A stretch of 64,000 nucleotides of DNA from Pseudolabrys sp. (GTDB taxonomy: Bacteria > Pseudomonadota > Alphaproteobacteria > Rhizobiales > Xanthobacteraceae): positions 1,947,749-2,011,748 of the forward strand of contig JARYIJ010000001.1 in assembly GCA_029980465.1 (NCBI GenBank), read 5' to 3'. A program made the position numbers and the translations under genes. Numbering within the stretch: the first letter of the stretch is position 1; each line of letters opens with the position of its first letter. This document shows positions 8,313 through 17,042 of the stretch, piece after piece. The notes beneath the pieces were generated by a model. It saw only the letters and a list, made by a program, of their open reading frames with translations, searched no databases and had not been told where the DNA came from.

Positions 8313-9362
8313 ATGGTCTCGCGGCAAAGCGTCGAACTTGCAATCGGCCTGGCGATACTGGCGATCATCGCCGTCGGCGCGTTTTTCGTCCTGAAGCCAT
8401 TCTTGTCCGCGATCATCTGGGCCTCGGTGCTGAGCTATGCAACGTGGCCGCTCTTTACGCGACTCAAGCAGACGCTCGGTGGCAGGGAAGTACCTGCGGC
8501 GATCGTGATGATTTCAGCGGCGACAATGGTCTTGGTGGCCCCGATCGCGATCCTAGCCTGGAGCATGACCGACCAGATCGTCGTCCTCGCCGGTGCCATG
8601 CGCGGCTGGGCCGAGCATGGGGTGCCCGAGCTTCCGGCGTGGGCCACGGCAATACCGTTCATCGGAGGAAAGCTCAGGGATCGGTGGCATGACGTTCTTC
8701 AGACGGGCGATCTGGCCAAGAATTTGACACCCTATATCAGCATGGCGCGGACTCATTTGCTTTCGCTGGCTGGCACAGTTGGTGACACTCTGCTGCAAAT
8801 GCTGCTCAGCCTCCTGATTGCATTCTTCCTGTATTGCAAAGGCCCAGAAATCAGCGAGACCGTGGAGTCGCTCGGTGCGAGACTTTCTGGCGAGCGCGGT
8901 CATCGTCTCATCAGTGTTGTTGCGTCAACGATACGCGGAGTCGTCGAGAGTCTCCTTGGAACCAATTTATTGCAGGCGATTCTCGGAGCGGTCGGCTTCT
9001 GGGCGGCCGGCGTGCCCGGTCCGTTGGTGCTTGGCTTCTTTCTGTTCTTCTTGACCGTTATACCGTTCGGTGCCGCTCTCGTTTGGATTCCGGCGGTCAT
9101 CTGGGTCGCGAGTTTGGGCCATAGCGGAACTGCGATCCTGCTGACGGGCTGGTGCATCCTGGTATTTCCGGTTCTCGAAAATCTGGCGCGCATCTATTTC
9201 TTAAAACGTGGCAGCCAACTGCCGGCCTTGCTTATTCTGCTCGGCATGCTTGGCGGTATCAGCACGTTCGGATTCCTTGGCGTATTCATCGGTCCGGCGT
9301 TGCTGGCGCTTGTCTATATGCTGGTCGATGATTGGTGCGCGCCAATTACAGCACAAGCGTGA
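8313..9362 (+). CDS. AI-2E family transporter (YdiK/PerM type)
   Basis: A 349-residue membrane protein with about eight helices in the typical AI-2E arrangement: a pair of N-terminal helices, a long soluble insert (about residues 90-150), then a C-terminal helix bundle with the family motif FLTVIPFGAALVWIPA and the final GFLGVFIGPALLAL. Family members export small molecules or ions, and some are Na+/H+ antiporters; the name does not prove autoinducer-2 transport. It follows the first AspT-type gene by 15 bases and is probably in its operon. Confidence 0.88.
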   Translation: MVSRQSVELAIGLAILAIIAVGAFFVLKPFLSAIIWASVLSYATWPLFTRLKQTLGGREVPAAIVMISAATMVLVAPIAILAWSMTDQIVVLAGAMRGWAEHGVPELPAWATAIPFIGGKLRDRWHDVLQTGDLAKNLTPYISMARTHLLSLAGTVGDTLLQMLLSLLIAFFLYCKGPEISETVESLGARLSGERGHRLISVVASTIRGVVESLLGTNLLQAILGAVGFWAAGVPGPLVLGFFLFFLTVIPFGAALVWIPAVIWVASLGHSGTAILLTGWCILVFPVLENLARIYFLKRGSQLPALLILLGMLGGISTFGFLGVFIGPALLALVYMLVDDWCAPITAQA

Positions 9363-9374
9363 ATTCTCTCAGGG

Positions 9375-9872
9375 TCAACCGGCCGATTTTTCTTTAGCTT
9401 CTTCCTCTTCCAGTTCGATCAGTCTCGGAACCAGGCTAATCACCCATGCGACAACGATGCCAAGCGCGGTCTCGAGAAAGCGATCCAGCGCGTAGTGAAG
9501 CGGATCGTTCGCATAATTGATAACGATCAATGCGCTCAAATAGGCGGCGAGTTTAGGGTCACCCAGTTTCGTTACGGCTATTGAGGCGACGATCGACACG
9601 AAAATCGCCATGCCTGCTTCCCAGGCGCTCGATCCGAGAAATTGTGCGAGCCCGATGCCGCAAAGAGCGCCGATAGCCGTGGAAATGACCCGCCGGATTG
9701 CGAGCCTTCGCGTTTCCGCCGGGTTTCGGTCGGTCACAATCACTGCAGCGATGAGCGCGAAAATCGGTGTGTCGAAGCCGATCCAACGCGCAATACTGAG
9801 CGCGAGCACAGCACCCACGGCTGCCCTGAACGCAAGCTGCATTCCAATCTGGATTTGTCGCCAGCGCATCAC
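9375..9872 (-). CDS. FUSC-like / aromatic acid exporter family membrane protein
   Basis: A 165-residue protein with about four to five helices. It has the FUSC/ArAE-type core: GAVLALSIARWIGFDTPIFA, the conserved turn VTDRNPAETRRLAIRRV and a second hydrophobic half. This matches the short 'aromatic acid exporter' forms rather than the full-length AaeB pump. The C-terminus is an acidic EEEE tail. It is convergent with the AI-2E gene (12-base gap) and divergent from the second AspT-type gene. Confidence 0.75.
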   Translation of the reverse strand: MMRWRQIQIGMQLAFRAAVGAVLALSIARWIGFDTPIFALIAAVIVTDRNPAETRRLAIRRVISTAIGALCGIGLAQFLGSSAWEAGMAIFVSIVASIAVTKLGDPKLAAYLSALIVINYANDPLHYALDRFLETALGIVVAWVISLVPRLIELEEEEAKEKSAG

Positions 9873-9951
9873 TCGCTGCTTGCCCGCAGGTTCGCACCTT
9901 CATACAGCACGGTCAGCCTAACTGCCCCGCCGTGCGGAATGACAGCCTGCC

Positions 9952-9971
9952 GAATGCCCTTTGGTCCAACT
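9952..9971. promoter_or_regulatory. Candidate operator, half-conserved copy (site B)
   Basis: The 17 bases 9955-9971 (TGCCCTTTGGTCCAACT) are identical to 20516-20532, and GTCCAACTCGAC also occurs at 6505-6516. The left half (GAATG) departs from AGTTG. It lies 74 bases upstream of the second AspT-type start, in the region divergent from the FUSC gene. Confidence 0.55.
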
Positions 9972-10045
9972 CGACGGACAGGCTGGGTGCGTCGGAAATT
10001 GCCGATCATTGCGCGGTTCAGATCGAAGCCCCGAGGAGCGGTCAG

Positions 10046-11740
10046 ATGCAAGCGGTGTTCAAATTTCTCGCTGCCAATCCGTACTTCCTGTTGTTTTTTG
10101 CGGTGGGTCTTGCCGTATGGATCGGCCGATTCAACATTAAGGGCTACGGCCTTGGAATGGTCGCGGCAGCCATCGTCGTCGGTTGCGGATTGTCCGTCTG
10201 GGCGTCATCGTATGGTGTCAAGCTGGAACTAAACAATTTCGCGAAGAGCCTCTTCTACTATCTCTTCATGTACGGGGTCGGACTCCGAGTCGGCCCTTCG
10301 TTCATCAACAGTCTTGGCGGCGATGGTCTGAAGTTTAGCATCTTGGCTGTCGTTTCGTGTGTCATCGGCCTCGCTTTGGTACTTATCGGCAACAGAATAT
10401 TTGATCTTCCTCCAGGCGCCGCGGGCGGCATGCTCGCCGGATCGCAGACGATGTCGGCTGCAATCGGTTCCGCTGAACAGGCGATCCCGCTGATCTCGCT
10501 TCCGGCAGGCACAAAGCCTGAAGATGTCACGGCGATGATCGCGCTGTCGTACGGCATCACGTACATCTGGGGTACCGTAGGCATCATCCTGATTGTCAAA
10601 TACCTGCCGCGTTGGTGGGGCATCGATGCGAGAGCCGCCGCCAAAAAGTATGAGGCGGAATTTGGCGTCGCCAACGTCGAAGGCACGGGATTGTCCGGGT
10701 TCCGGCCGGCAGGCCTGCGGGCTTACAAACTGGAAAACCCGTCGACAGCGGGAAAGAGCATCGAGACTTTCCGGCAGGCCCATCCCGAATATCGGGTGAT
10801 TAATGTGGTCCGGGACGGTGAGGTGCTGGGTGCAGATCCGACAATCGTGCTGCAACGAGGTGATGTCATTGCGCTCGGCGGCCGCCTCGAATCGCTGACT
10901 GACAAGATGGGCTTGATCGGGCCTGAAATCCCCGACCAAAAGGCTCTGAACATTCCGCTCGATCAGGCGGAAATTCTGATCACCAACAAGGATGCCGTTG
11001 GTCGCGAGCTGGAAACCTTCCGCAGTTCGCCGATCGCCGGCCAGGTGCAACTGGTCAAGATGGAGCGCGGCGGCGTCCCGTTCCCCGCCGGCCTGAAGAC
11101 GAAGCTGCAGCGCATGGACGTCCTGACCGTCGCGGGCCTCAAGGGCGCGGTGGACGAGGCAGGCCGCATGCTGGGCCGTATCGCCCGGCCGAGCACATCA
11201 ACCGATCTGCTCACGCTCTCTGCCGGCATGATCCTCGGGTTTCTGATCGGCCTCATCCAGTTTCCCGCATTTGGCTCGAAGGTCGGTTTGGGTAACGCCG
11301 GCGGTCTGCTGCTTTCCGGCGTGATCGTTTCGTCGCTCGTGTCCCGGCTGCGATATTTCGGCAATACGCCCAACGCCGCGCGCAATATTCTTGAGGACCT
11401 TGGGCTCGTCGTCTTCGTCGCCATTGTCGGCATCAACGCCGGCAACAGCCTCCTCTCGCAACTGACCGGTGCGATTGCGCTGAAGATCTTCATTGTGGGC
11501 TTTATTGCCTGCTCGGTGCCGCCCTTCATCGTCTGGGCCATCGGGTATCACTTCTTCAAGATCAACCCGGCGGTTCTGATGGGCGGCGTCGCCGGTGCGC
11601 GGTCGCACTCCGGCCCGTGCCGTGAGGCGGCGGTCGAGATCAACAGTACGGTGCCGTGGATTGGATTTCCGGTCGCGTATGCGCTGTCAGGCGTGTTGCT
11701 GACGGTGTTCGGCTACTTCGCGATGATCTTGGCGCAGTAA
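10046..11740 (+). CDS. AspT/YidE-family antiporter with RCK_C domains (2)
   Basis: A 564-residue paralogue of the 6609 gene: N-terminal helix bundle (ANPYFLLFFAVGLAVWIGRF), central regulatory region with two RCK_C-like domains (about residues 210-375), and a C-terminal bundle with GGVAGARSHSGPCREAA, the family's conserved G-A-[RM]-[ST] signature. The start at 10046 has GAGGAG seven bases upstream; the frame extends to 9932 without a ribosome site. A decarboxylase gene begins 70 bases after the stop, which suggests a substrate/product exchange cycle, as AspT does with aspartate and alanine. The exchanged pair here is not determined. Confidence 0.88.
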   Translation: MQAVFKFLAANPYFLLFFAVGLAVWIGRFNIKGYGLGMVAAAIVVGCGLSVWASSYGVKLELNNFAKSLFYYLFMYGVGLRVGPSFINSLGGDGLKFSILAVVSCVIGLALVLIGNRIFDLPPGAAGGMLAGSQTMSAAIGSAEQAIPLISLPAGTKPEDVTAMIALSYGITYIWGTVGIILIVKYLPRWWGIDARAAAKKYEAEFGVANVEGTGLSGFRPAGLRAYKLENPSTAGKSIETFRQAHPEYRVINVVRDGEVLGADPTIVLQRGDVIALGGRLESLTDKMGLIGPEIPDQKALNIPLDQAEILITNKDAVGRELETFRSSPIAGQVQLVKMERGGVPFPAGLKTKLQRMDVLTVAGLKGAVDEAGRMLGRIARPSTSTDLLTLSAGMILGFLIGLIQFPAFGSKVGLGNAGGLLLSGVIVSSLVSRLRYFGNTPNAARNILEDLGLVVFVAIVGINAGNSLLSQLTGAIALKIFIVGFIACSVPPFIVWAIGYHFFKINPAVLMGGVAGARSHSGPCREAAVEINSTVPWIGFPVAYALSGVLLTVFGYFAMILAQ

Positions 11741-11810
11741 TCCGATGCCCTCGAAACGCAACGAAAGCACAAGCCGTCCCGCATTACCTGCAAGCAGTAA
11801 GGAGGCGCCT

Positions 11811-14570
11811 ATGTCGAACCAAACCAGTCCAAAGGAAGGTCGGATCGACCAGTTCTTTTCCGGGCCGGGGGCGCGAGCGGATCGCTGGCGCGACTTGCAG
11901 GACGCCGCCCGCGCCTGGGCGAGCGGATCGGGCAAGCGAGCCGACTTCGAAGCGGTTTTCGACGGGATGGCGGCGCTCGAGGAGTTTCACGCTTATCCCG
12001 GCGCTCACCTCTTGGGCGCATTGCGCGATATTGCCGCGAGCGACGACGCGCGAGCGACGGCCGGCTTGGTGACGCGGATCAGCAACGCGCTGTTGACCCG
12101 CTCCTTCCGCCGCAACGTCACCGACTGGGAGGCGCGCGAAGACAACGACGTTGCCGTGCGCGACGTCCTCCCCTCGGCGCTCGGCAAGGCGGACTCGCTA
12201 CGGCCCTATTTTGAGACTTTGATTGTGACCGGCATTCCCGCGGAGCGCTGGCCCGCAGCATCAAACGAGTGGCGCCGGCTTCGCCGGCCGCTCGACAACT
12301 TCGTGTACGAGCCGGTCTTCGTCGGAAGCGTCGAAGACGCATTCTGCGCGATCATGCTGAATGGTGACATCGCGTCCGTTGTCATCAATGAAGGATTCAC
12401 ATTCCATTCGCGTCACGAGGCGCCGGTTCTACGGACGATGAGCGCGTCCATCGAGCAGCAATATAGAGGCAATCCAGATCTCACGGCGCTCCAACTGGCG
12501 ACGTTGCTGAAGCGCGTTCGCCCCGAACTTGACATCTATATCGTGTCGAACCGGCGTGTCGAGGCGATTGCCGGCAATCCGATGGCGGATGTCGCCCGCC
12601 GCGTATTCTACGCGGTCGAAGAGCTGCTCGAATTGCATCTCGCGATTCTCGAAGGTATCCAGGATCGGTTCGATACGCCGTTCTTCGACAACCTGAAGAA
12701 ATATGCCCAGCGTCCGATCGGTACCTTCCACGCACTGCCGATTGCGCGCGGCAAGTCGATCTTCAAGTCCGACTGGATTCGCGACATGGGCGAATTCTAC
12801 GGAGTCAACCTGTTCCTCGCGGAGAGCAGCGCGACGACAGGCGGACTCGACAGCCTGCTGGAGCCCACGGGCAACATCAAGGTCGCGCAGGACAAGGCCG
12901 CGCGTGCGCTCGGCGCCGACCGCGTCTTCTTCGTTACCAACGGCACGTCCACGTCCAACAAGATGGCAGTGCAGGCGCTCCTGGCTCCCGGCGACATCGC
13001 GATTGTTGATCGGAACTGTCACAAGTCGCACCACTACGGCATGGTGTTGTCAGGCGCGCAGCCGCTTTACGTCGAGGCGTTCCCGCTGACGGAATATTCG
13101 ATGTACGGAGCTGTGCCGCTGCGCACCATCAAGCAGGCATTGCTCACGCTCAAGGCTGAAGGCCGGCTGGACCGCGTGAAGATGCTGGATCTGACGAACT
13201 GCACCTTCGACGGCCACATCTACAATACGCGCCGAGTGATGGAGGAATGTCTGGCGATCAAGCCGGACCTGATCTTCCTTTGGGACGAAGCCTGGTTCGG
13301 CTTTGCGCGGTTCTCGCCGTTCCTGCGGCCACGGACCGCCATGGGTGCGGCCAACGCCATCGAGGCATGGATGAAGGATCCAGCGTCGGTCCAAGCCTAT
13401 GAGAAACAGCGGGCCGAGCTTGGCGATAATCCGTCCGAGGAGAAATTGCTCAACGCTCGTCTCATACCGGATTCGCGGAAGGTTCGGCTGCGCGTCTACC
13501 AGACCAACTCGACTCACAAGTCCATGTCGGCGATCCGGCAAGGCTCGATGCTGGCGGTCAAGGATGTCGATTTCTATACCGTCGAGGCGCAGTTCAAGGA
13601 AGCCGTGTTCACTCATGCGTCGACGAGCCCAAACCAGCAGTTGATTGCGAGCCTCGACGTATCGCGCCGTCAGATGGAGCTCGAGGGCTACGGTCTTGTC
13701 GCCAATGCTATCGATGTCGCGCTTACCATTCGCAAGGCGGTCGCAACTCATCCGTTGATCTCGAAATACTTCCGGATCTGCAACGCAGGCGAGATGATCC
13801 CGGCTCAGTTCCGGCAAAGCGGATTCAGCGACCATCTGTCACCCAACATGAACTGGGCGAAAGCGCTGGAGAGTCTCAACGACGACGAGTTCTGCCTCGA
13901 TCCGACGCGCATGACTTTGGTCTGCGGCACAGCCGGGTTCGACGGCACGCAGTTCAAGGGCATCCTGGCGAGCCGCTACAACATTCAGCTCAACAAGACA
14001 TCTCGCAACTCGGTGTTGTTGCAGTCCAATATCAACAACACTCGAAGCGACGTGGCCCATCTCATACGGGTGCTGGTCGAGATCAGTCACGAAATCGATC
14101 AGCGCCTTGCAGAAGGCGGAGCGAATGTCCGCAATGCATTCGAAGCGCGGGTCAAGAGCCTGATGACGGATGTGCCGGACCTGCCGAACTTCTCGCGCTT
14201 CCATGAGGGATTCCGAAAGGAGGCCGGCAAGAAGACGAACGAGGGCGACATTCGTGCCGGGTTCTTCTCGGCTTACAACGCCGAAGGATGCGAATACATC
14301 CCGTTAAATCATCCGGACATTGATAAGCGGCTCAAGAACGGGCCCGATCTCGTCTCGGCGAACTTCGTCATTCCGTACCCTCCGGGCTTCCCGATCATGG
14401 TGCCGGGACAGGTGATTACCCAAGAGACGATCGACTTCATGCGTAAGCTTGATGTCAAAGAGATTCACGGCTATGACGCGAGCGAGGGCCTGAAGCTGGT
14501 CCGTCCCGAGGTGCTGGCGAAAATGACCGGCAAGGCATCAGTGGACAGGGGCGGCCGCAAAGTGGCTTGA
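11811..14570 (+). CDS. Long Orn/Lys/Arg-type PLP decarboxylase
   Basis: A 919-residue fold-type I PLP enzyme of the basic amino-acid decarboxylase group. The Schiff-base lysine is Lys570 in NSTHKSMSAIRQGS. The PLP-binding aspartate is in the FLWDEAWFGFARF segment, and the C-terminal domain has the family's VIPYPPGFPIMVPGQ motif. E. coli lysine and arginine decarboxylases are about 715-755 residues; the extra length here is mostly N-terminal (about 200 residues of helical sequence, partly replacing the usual wing domain). The start at 11811 is set by an excellent AAGGAGG seven bases upstream. It follows an AspT-type antiporter and ends at a strong terminator. Lysine, arginine and ornithine remain possible substrates. 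Confidence 0.88.
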   Translation: MSNQTSPKEGRIDQFFSGPGARADRWRDLQDAARAWASGSGKRADFEAVFDGMAALEEFHAYPGAHLLGALRDIAASDDARATAGLVTRISNALLTRSFRRNVTDWEAREDNDVAVRDVLPSALGKADSLRPYFETLIVTGIPAERWPAASNEWRRLRRPLDNFVYEPVFVGSVEDAFCAIMLNGDIASVVINEGFTFHSRHEAPVLRTMSASIEQQYRGNPDLTALQLATLLKRVRPELDIYIVSNRRVEAIAGNPMADVARRVFYAVEELLELHLAILEGIQDRFDTPFFDNLKKYAQRPIGTFHALPIARGKSIFKSDWIRDMGEFYGVNLFLAESSATTGGLDSLLEPTGNIKVAQDKAARALGADRVFFVTNGTSTSNKMAVQALLAPGDIAIVDRNCHKSHHYGMVLSGAQPLYVEAFPLTEYSMYGAVPLRTIKQALLTLKAEGRLDRVKMLDLTNCTFDGHIYNTRRVMEECLAIKPDLIFLWDEAWFGFARFSPFLRPRTAMGAANAIEAWMKDPASVQAYEKQRAELGDNPSEEKLLNARLIPDSRKVRLRVYQTNSTHKSMSAIRQGSMLAVKDVDFYTVEAQFKEAVFTHASTSPNQQLIASLDVSRRQMELEGYGLVANAIDVALTIRKAVATHPLISKYFRICNAGEMIPAQFRQSGFSDHLSPNMNWAKALESLNDDEFCLDPTRMTLVCGTAGFDGTQFKGILASRYNIQLNKTSRNSVLLQSNINNTRSDVAHLIRVLVEISHEIDQRLAEGGANVRNAFEARVKSLMTDVPDLPNFSRFHEGFRKEAGKKTNEGDIRAGFFSAYNAEGCEYIPLNHPDIDKRLKNGPDLVSANFVIPYPPGFPIMVPGQVITQETIDFMRKLDVKEIHGYDASEGLKLVRPEVLAKMTGKASVDRGGRKVA

Positions 14571-14582
14571 GCACAAACGACA

Positions 14583-14617
14583 CGCACTGTCCCGCGAGGA
14601 CAGTGCGCCCCTTTTTT
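14583..14617 (+). terminator. Rho-independent terminator after decarboxylase gene
   Basis: CGCACTGTCC (14583-14592), loop CGCGA, GGACAGTGCG (14598-14607), then CCCC and six T (14612-14617). A perfect 10-bp stem with a T-run, 12 bases past the decarboxylase stop. Confidence 0.9.
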
Positions 14618-14628
14618 AGGGACGCCCT

Positions 14629-15021
14629 ATGAGCACGCCGAGCGCCGCGGCTCCCGCACCTTATTTGCCTATTTTTCTGCCGTCTTCGGATGGTTCGGAT
14701 CCCCTGATGCTCGTGACGGGGATCATTCTGCTAATCGGTGTCGTTCTGATCGGCGTGGTGTTCTTCAGGCTGCATTCGCTGCCGGAGCAGCTCGGTCATA
14801 AGAAGCTTCAATTCGAAGTCGTCGCTGTTCTCGCTCTTATCTCTCTCTTTACCCATATCCAAATTCTGTGGGTCATCGCGCTTATTCTCGCGATCATTGA
14901 CTTGCCGGACTTCGTGACGCCGCTGCAGAGAATCGCGACGGCGGTGGAGCGCCGGGCGGGTCAGGAGGTCTTCACTACGGAAGAGCAGTCAGAGCCGCCC
15001 AGGGAGCTCAAACATGATTGA
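14629..15021 (+). CDS. DUF3302 (YiaW-like) small membrane protein
   Basis: A 130-residue protein with two strong hydrophobic segments (about residues 27-47 and 65-90) and a charged C-terminus. The sequence HSLPEQLGHKKLQFEVVAVLALISLFTH is of the DUF3302/YiaW type, which in enterobacteria is encoded beside an HlyD-family membrane-fusion protein (YiaV). The same pairing occurs here, with an 8-base overlap into the HlyD gene. Role unknown; probably an inner-membrane part of an export or envelope-stress pair. The start lies 11 bases after the terminator T-run. Confidence 0.75.
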   Translation: MSTPSAAAPAPYLPIFLPSSDGSDPLMLVTGIILLIGVVLIGVVFFRLHSLPEQLGHKKLQFEVVAVLALISLFTHIQILWVIALILAIIDLPDFVTPLQRIATAVERRAGQEVFTTEEQSEPPRELKHD

Positions 15022-16246
15022 GCTTCTCCTCTGTTCGCTGTTCACGATCGTCCCGGACTATCTGTATCGCAGATATATCCAGCACAAACGCATCGGCAAA
15101 GAGATTACGATCTACTCGGTGTGGTTTGAGCTCAGATGGGGCATCACAGGATGCATCCTTCTGACCGTTCTGCTCATCACGACCGTTTTCTATTTTCATC
15201 CGGCGGCCAATTTTGCAGCTCCGTTATTCCGCACCATTCCCATTCTGCCGGAATCGGTCGGCCGAGTGAGCAAGGTTTACGTCAATATCAGCGGCGAAGT
15301 GAAACAGGGCCAACCCATTCTGGAGCTTGACAGCAGCAAGGAGAAGGCGGCCGTCGACCAAGCCTCCAGTCGTGTTGCCGAGATCGAGGCTCAACTCATC
15401 GTGGCGCGAACCGAGGTTTCCGCCGCGGAGGCGCAGATCATTCAGGCGAAGAGCGATCTGCAGCAAGCCGAAGACGAATTGAAGACCAAGCAAGATCTCT
15501 ATTCCCGCAATCCGGGAAACGTGGCCTTCAGGGAGATCGAGAAACTCCAGGTGGCCGTCGAAGGACGTAAAGGGCAGCTTGCCGGCGCGGAAGTCGCGAA
15601 AGAGACCGCGATCGCACGAGTCAATTCGCTGCTGCCCGCACAGCTTGCGACGGCGCAGTCGGCTCTCCGTCAGGCGCAGGTCGACCTTGAGAAGAGAACT
15701 GTCTATGCGGGCGTGTCGGGCCGCGTTGAGCAGTTCACGCTTCGCGTCGGCGACGTCGTCAATCCGCTGATGCGTCCCGCTGGCGTCCTGATTCCCGAAG
15801 GGGCCGGACGGGTGCAGATCCAGGCCGGCTTCAATCAGATCGAAGCTCAAGTCGTCAAACCGGGCCTGATCGCCGAGGCACTGTGCGTTGCCAAGCCGTT
15901 TACGATCATACCGATGAAGGTCGTGAGCGTGCAGGAGGCGATTGCTTCGGGACAAGTCCGTGCCGGTGAGACACTGCTGGACGTGCAGCAGCTCCTGAAA
16001 CCCGGCACGATCCTGGCCTATTTGTCACCGCTATATCCCGGGGGGCTCGACGGCGTGACGCCGGGAAGCAATTGCGTTGTCAACGCATATACGAGCCACC
16101 ATGATCAACTGGAGCATGAAAATTTGAGTCTTCTGACTCGTATCGTTTATCACGGGATAGACGCCACAGGTTTGGTGCACGCAATCATTCTCCGCGTTCA
16201 GGCCTTGGTGCTTCCGGTGCAGACGCTGGTACTCGGCGGGCACTGA
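15014..16246 (+). CDS. HlyD-family membrane fusion protein (YiaV/EmrA-like)
   Basis: A 410-residue protein with a single N-terminal membrane helix (about residues 40-60), a biotinyl-lipoyl-like barrel (VGRVSKVYVNISGEVKQGQPIL), a long alpha-helical hairpin rich in A/E/Q (about 115-240), and a beta-barrel return (YAGVSGRVEQFTLRVGDVV). These are periplasmic adaptors linking an inner-membrane pump to the outer membrane. No pump is adjacent; the upstream DUF3302 gene overlaps it. Its C-terminal extension has a further hydrophobic segment (about 370-400), which is unusual for simple EmrA proteins and fits the YiaV/YibH type. Confidence 0.85.
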   Translation: MIELLLCSLFTIVPDYLYRRYIQHKRIGKEITIYSVWFELRWGITGCILLTVLLITTVFYFHPAANFAAPLFRTIPILPESVGRVSKVYVNISGEVKQGQPILELDSSKEKAAVDQASSRVAEIEAQLIVARTEVSAAEAQIIQAKSDLQQAEDELKTKQDLYSRNPGNVAFREIEKLQVAVEGRKGQLAGAEVAKETAIARVNSLLPAQLATAQSALRQAQVDLEKRTVYAGVSGRVEQFTLRVGDVVNPLMRPAGVLIPEGAGRVQIQAGFNQIEAQVVKPGLIAEALCVAKPFTIIPMKVVSVQEAIASGQVRAGETLLDVQQLLKPGTILAYLSPLYPGGLDGVTPGSNCVVNAYTSHHDQLEHENLSLLTRIVYHGIDATGLVHAIILRVQALVLPVQTLVLGGH

Positions 16247-16367
16247 GATAGGATCGCCTCATCGGGCCAAGCGTCGGACTCGTCGTCGGCCGCCAGGTTG
16301 CGGAAGGCACGTAAAGACTGCTGACTGAAGCGACCGAGCCCCAAGAGGCCTGCGCCAGGCTTTTGAA

Positions 16368-16769
16368 TCAAGGTTTGCAGCGGTAAAATGAAATTCCCAT
16401 GTCGGGAAATTCCGGATAGATGCGCGTTATTTTGTCGTCGCCGTCTATTTTTGCGCTGACTTCCTGAGTGCCAAGCACCGCTATGTCGGTCGTGCAAGAT
16501 GCAATCAAATGCAGAGTGCCGCCTTCTTCCTTGCGATTTATGATCCGGCACGTCTTCGCTGGCCCCCTCATCTGGTTTCCGTCGATGATGAAGCCGCTGC
16601 CAAAGAAGTCGGAATCATGAGCGAATGAAATCTTACCGTTTTTTGTTTCAAAAATTTTTGCGCAGCTGTCCGGATTAGTTGTCCAGGCACCATTCAGGTC
16701 AAATGCATGGGCAGAGGAGCCGAGCAGAACGCTCATGAAAATCAGCAGTCGCACAGCTGTCTTTGGCAT
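16368..16769 (-). CDS. Small secreted protein, unknown function
   Basis: A 133-residue protein with a signal peptide (about residues 1-22, ending SSAHA) and a mature domain with four cysteines (DSCAK, KTCRI, ASCTT, YRCKP), probably two disulfides. It opens FDLNGAWTTNPDSC and looks like a compact beta-rich fold. No family recognised with confidence. It is divergent from the DUF4239 gene at 17043. Confidence 0.72.
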   Translation of the reverse strand: MPKTAVRLLIFMSVLLGSSAHAFDLNGAWTTNPDSCAKIFETKNGKISFAHDSDFFGSGFIIDGNQMRGPAKTCRIINRKEEGGTLHLIASCTTDIAVLGTQEVSAKIDGDDKITRIYPEFPDMGISFYRCKP

Positions 16770-16933
16770 TCGTATTCTCTCCTCTTGCGGCTGATGCGGC
16801 CTCGTTTGCGAAAGTTCAGACGTCGCTTTTTACACCATCTTACAATTCTTGCCGTTTGATAGGAATCAATCGAGGAAGATACTGGAAGTACAGGGAGAAG
16901 GAATTCGCCAATGCGAACTTCCGCCGCCGATAC

Positions 16934-16947
16934 TTGACGCAAATCAA
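16934..16947 (+). promoter_or_regulatory. FixK/FNR-type box upstream of DUF4239 gene
   Basis: TTGACGCAAATCAA fits TTGA-N6-TCAA exactly and TTGAT-N4-ATCAA with one change. It lies 96 bases upstream of the ATG at 17043, in the divergent region, and suggests induction at low oxygen. Confidence 0.5.
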
Positions 16948-17042
16948 AACCGCCGGTGAAGAGTCCCCATAGTGAGAGGAAGTTTGGGAATTAGGTTCGC
17001 CGACCTAACCACAGCGACATCTTTGCAATGAGATCGTGATAC

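Noticed and set aside
8313..9362. Autoinducer-2 exporter function
   Set aside because: Family membership is clear, but members transport various solutes and nothing nearby concerns quorum sensing.
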